Of a DNA stretch of 64,000 bases, positions 63,619 through 64,000 are shown piece by piece. The stretch lies in NCBI RefSeq assembly GCF_003946215.1, contig NZ_RHOW01000008.1:1-64000 (forward strand), in the 5' to 3' direction. Source of the stretch: Lapidilactobacillus mulanensis (GTDB lineage Bacteria > Bacillota > Bacilli > Lactobacillales > Lactobacillaceae). Made by a program: the position numbers and the translations under genes. The notes beneath the pieces are model-generated. The model saw only the letters and a list, made by a program, of their open reading frames with translations, made no database searches and was not told the origin of the DNA. The first letter of the stretch is position 1; every line of letters starts with the position of its first letter.

Positions 63619-63744
63619 AATAACTCCTTTTAATTTGGATCATACCTTCTGGAGAAAAAATAAAATCTGCGTTTTTTTTCGCGTTACAGTGTTAACAGTT
63701 AAAATAATAGACCGTGACAAAACGTCGTTGCCACAGTCCCAGCT

Positions 63745-64000
63745 TTAGTCCATTGTCTTTGGATCATTCTTTGCTGCTTCAAGCGTTGCCTCTGTGGGAT
63801 CAGCCGATAATGCTTTATCGGGAATATCATCCACATTCGCAAACATTTCGATATGCTGACGCAGATTGATGAACGTCATCGGTGCATCGCCACCGTATTC
63901 GCCGTCAAGATTAATTTTCATTTCTTGGCCCGCGTCGGTTTTCGCAACAACTTTACGTGTCTTCGTGTAAATAATATTGGAATCGTTGACGTGGCGGCCG
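63745..64000 (-). CDS. dagK: diacylglycerol kinase, C-terminal part
   Basis: This is the last 85 codons of a lipid kinase; the rest lies beyond the right edge. The segment NLDGEYGGDAPM (conserved in DagK/YegS proteins) is visible, followed by INLRQHIEMF and an acidic tail ending KNDPKTMD. DagK recycles diacylglycerol from lipoteichoic acid synthesis. The adjacency to rlmCD is common in lactobacilli. Confidence 0.88.
   Translation of the reverse strand, partial: GRHVNDSNIIYTKTRKVVAKTDAGQEMKINLDGEYGGDAPMTFINLRQHIEMFANVDDIPDKALSADPTEATLEAAKNDPKTMD

Noticed and set aside
1..64000. tRNA, rRNA and prophage genes
   Set aside because: No cloverleaf, ribosomal RNA or phage structural, lysis or integrase sequence was recognised anywhere in the window.

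Overview
The window is chromosomal DNA of a low- to mid-GC Gram-positive bacterium, almost certainly a member of the Lactobacillaceae. Evidence: the gene blocks valS-folC-radC-mreBCD-minCD, ftsK-ymfF-ymfH-SDR-rodZ-pgsA, hprK-lgt-gpsA and rlmCD-dagK, a mevalonate (not MEP) isoprenoid pathway, HprK, EzrA, T-box leaders and a Hol-Tox type I toxin. The genus cannot be fixed from the sequence. No rRNA, tRNA, CRISPR, prophage or transposase gene was seen. TTG starts are common (mreB, cysteine desulfurase, aquaporin, D-2-hydroxyacid dehydrogenase, thiolase, gpsA, copY, toxin).

Layout. 1-13 kb: a T-box leader running off the left edge, then the minus-strand cell-shape and division block (minD, minC, mreD, mreC, mreB, radC, folC, T-box-controlled valS), rex, thiI and a cysteine desulfurase. 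13-24 kb: ezrA, a free-methionine-sulfoxide reductase, pgsA, rodZ-like, SDR, two M16 peptidase homologues, ftsK, trmL. 24-28 kb: aquaporin, a predicted small RNA, zinc-free ribosomal protein S14, dapF and a predicted ~610-nt structured RNA. 28-33 kb: upper mevalonate pathway (thiolase, mvaA, mvaS) with a D-2-hydroxyacid dehydrogenase. 33-44 kb: galU, YihY-type membrane protein, trxB, gpsA, lgt, hprK, aldo-keto reductase, YbjQ, a YibE/F pair, Gfo/Idh oxidoreductase. 44-58 kb: a more accessory stretch with an APC permease, YxeA, a type I toxin-antitoxin locus, a mini-NfeD/SPFH pair, pentapeptide protein, TMEM175 channel, GNAT, FGGY kinase, SDR and a CopY-controlled copper locus with two cupredoxins. 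58-64 kb: a lipoprotein of unknown function, pepO, rlmCD and the 3' end of dagK.

The most unusual content is non-coding. (1) Ten copies of a 200-250 bp module that folds into a long closing stem plus three hairpins occur between 33.2 and 57.6 kb. The closing-stem sequence differs among subfamilies while pairing is kept. They sit mostly as inverted pairs, and two loci share a whole ~750 bp composite whose internal palindrome shows compensatory changes. (2) A second, unrelated two-hairpin family occurs at 15.3 and 61.9 kb, also with compensatory changes. (3) An ~85 bp interspersed repeat occurs three times. (4) Two stand-alone RNA genes with good promoters and terminators lie at 25.5 and 27.4-28.0 kb. 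These were found by eye from sequence alignment and pairing; none has been compared with Rfam.
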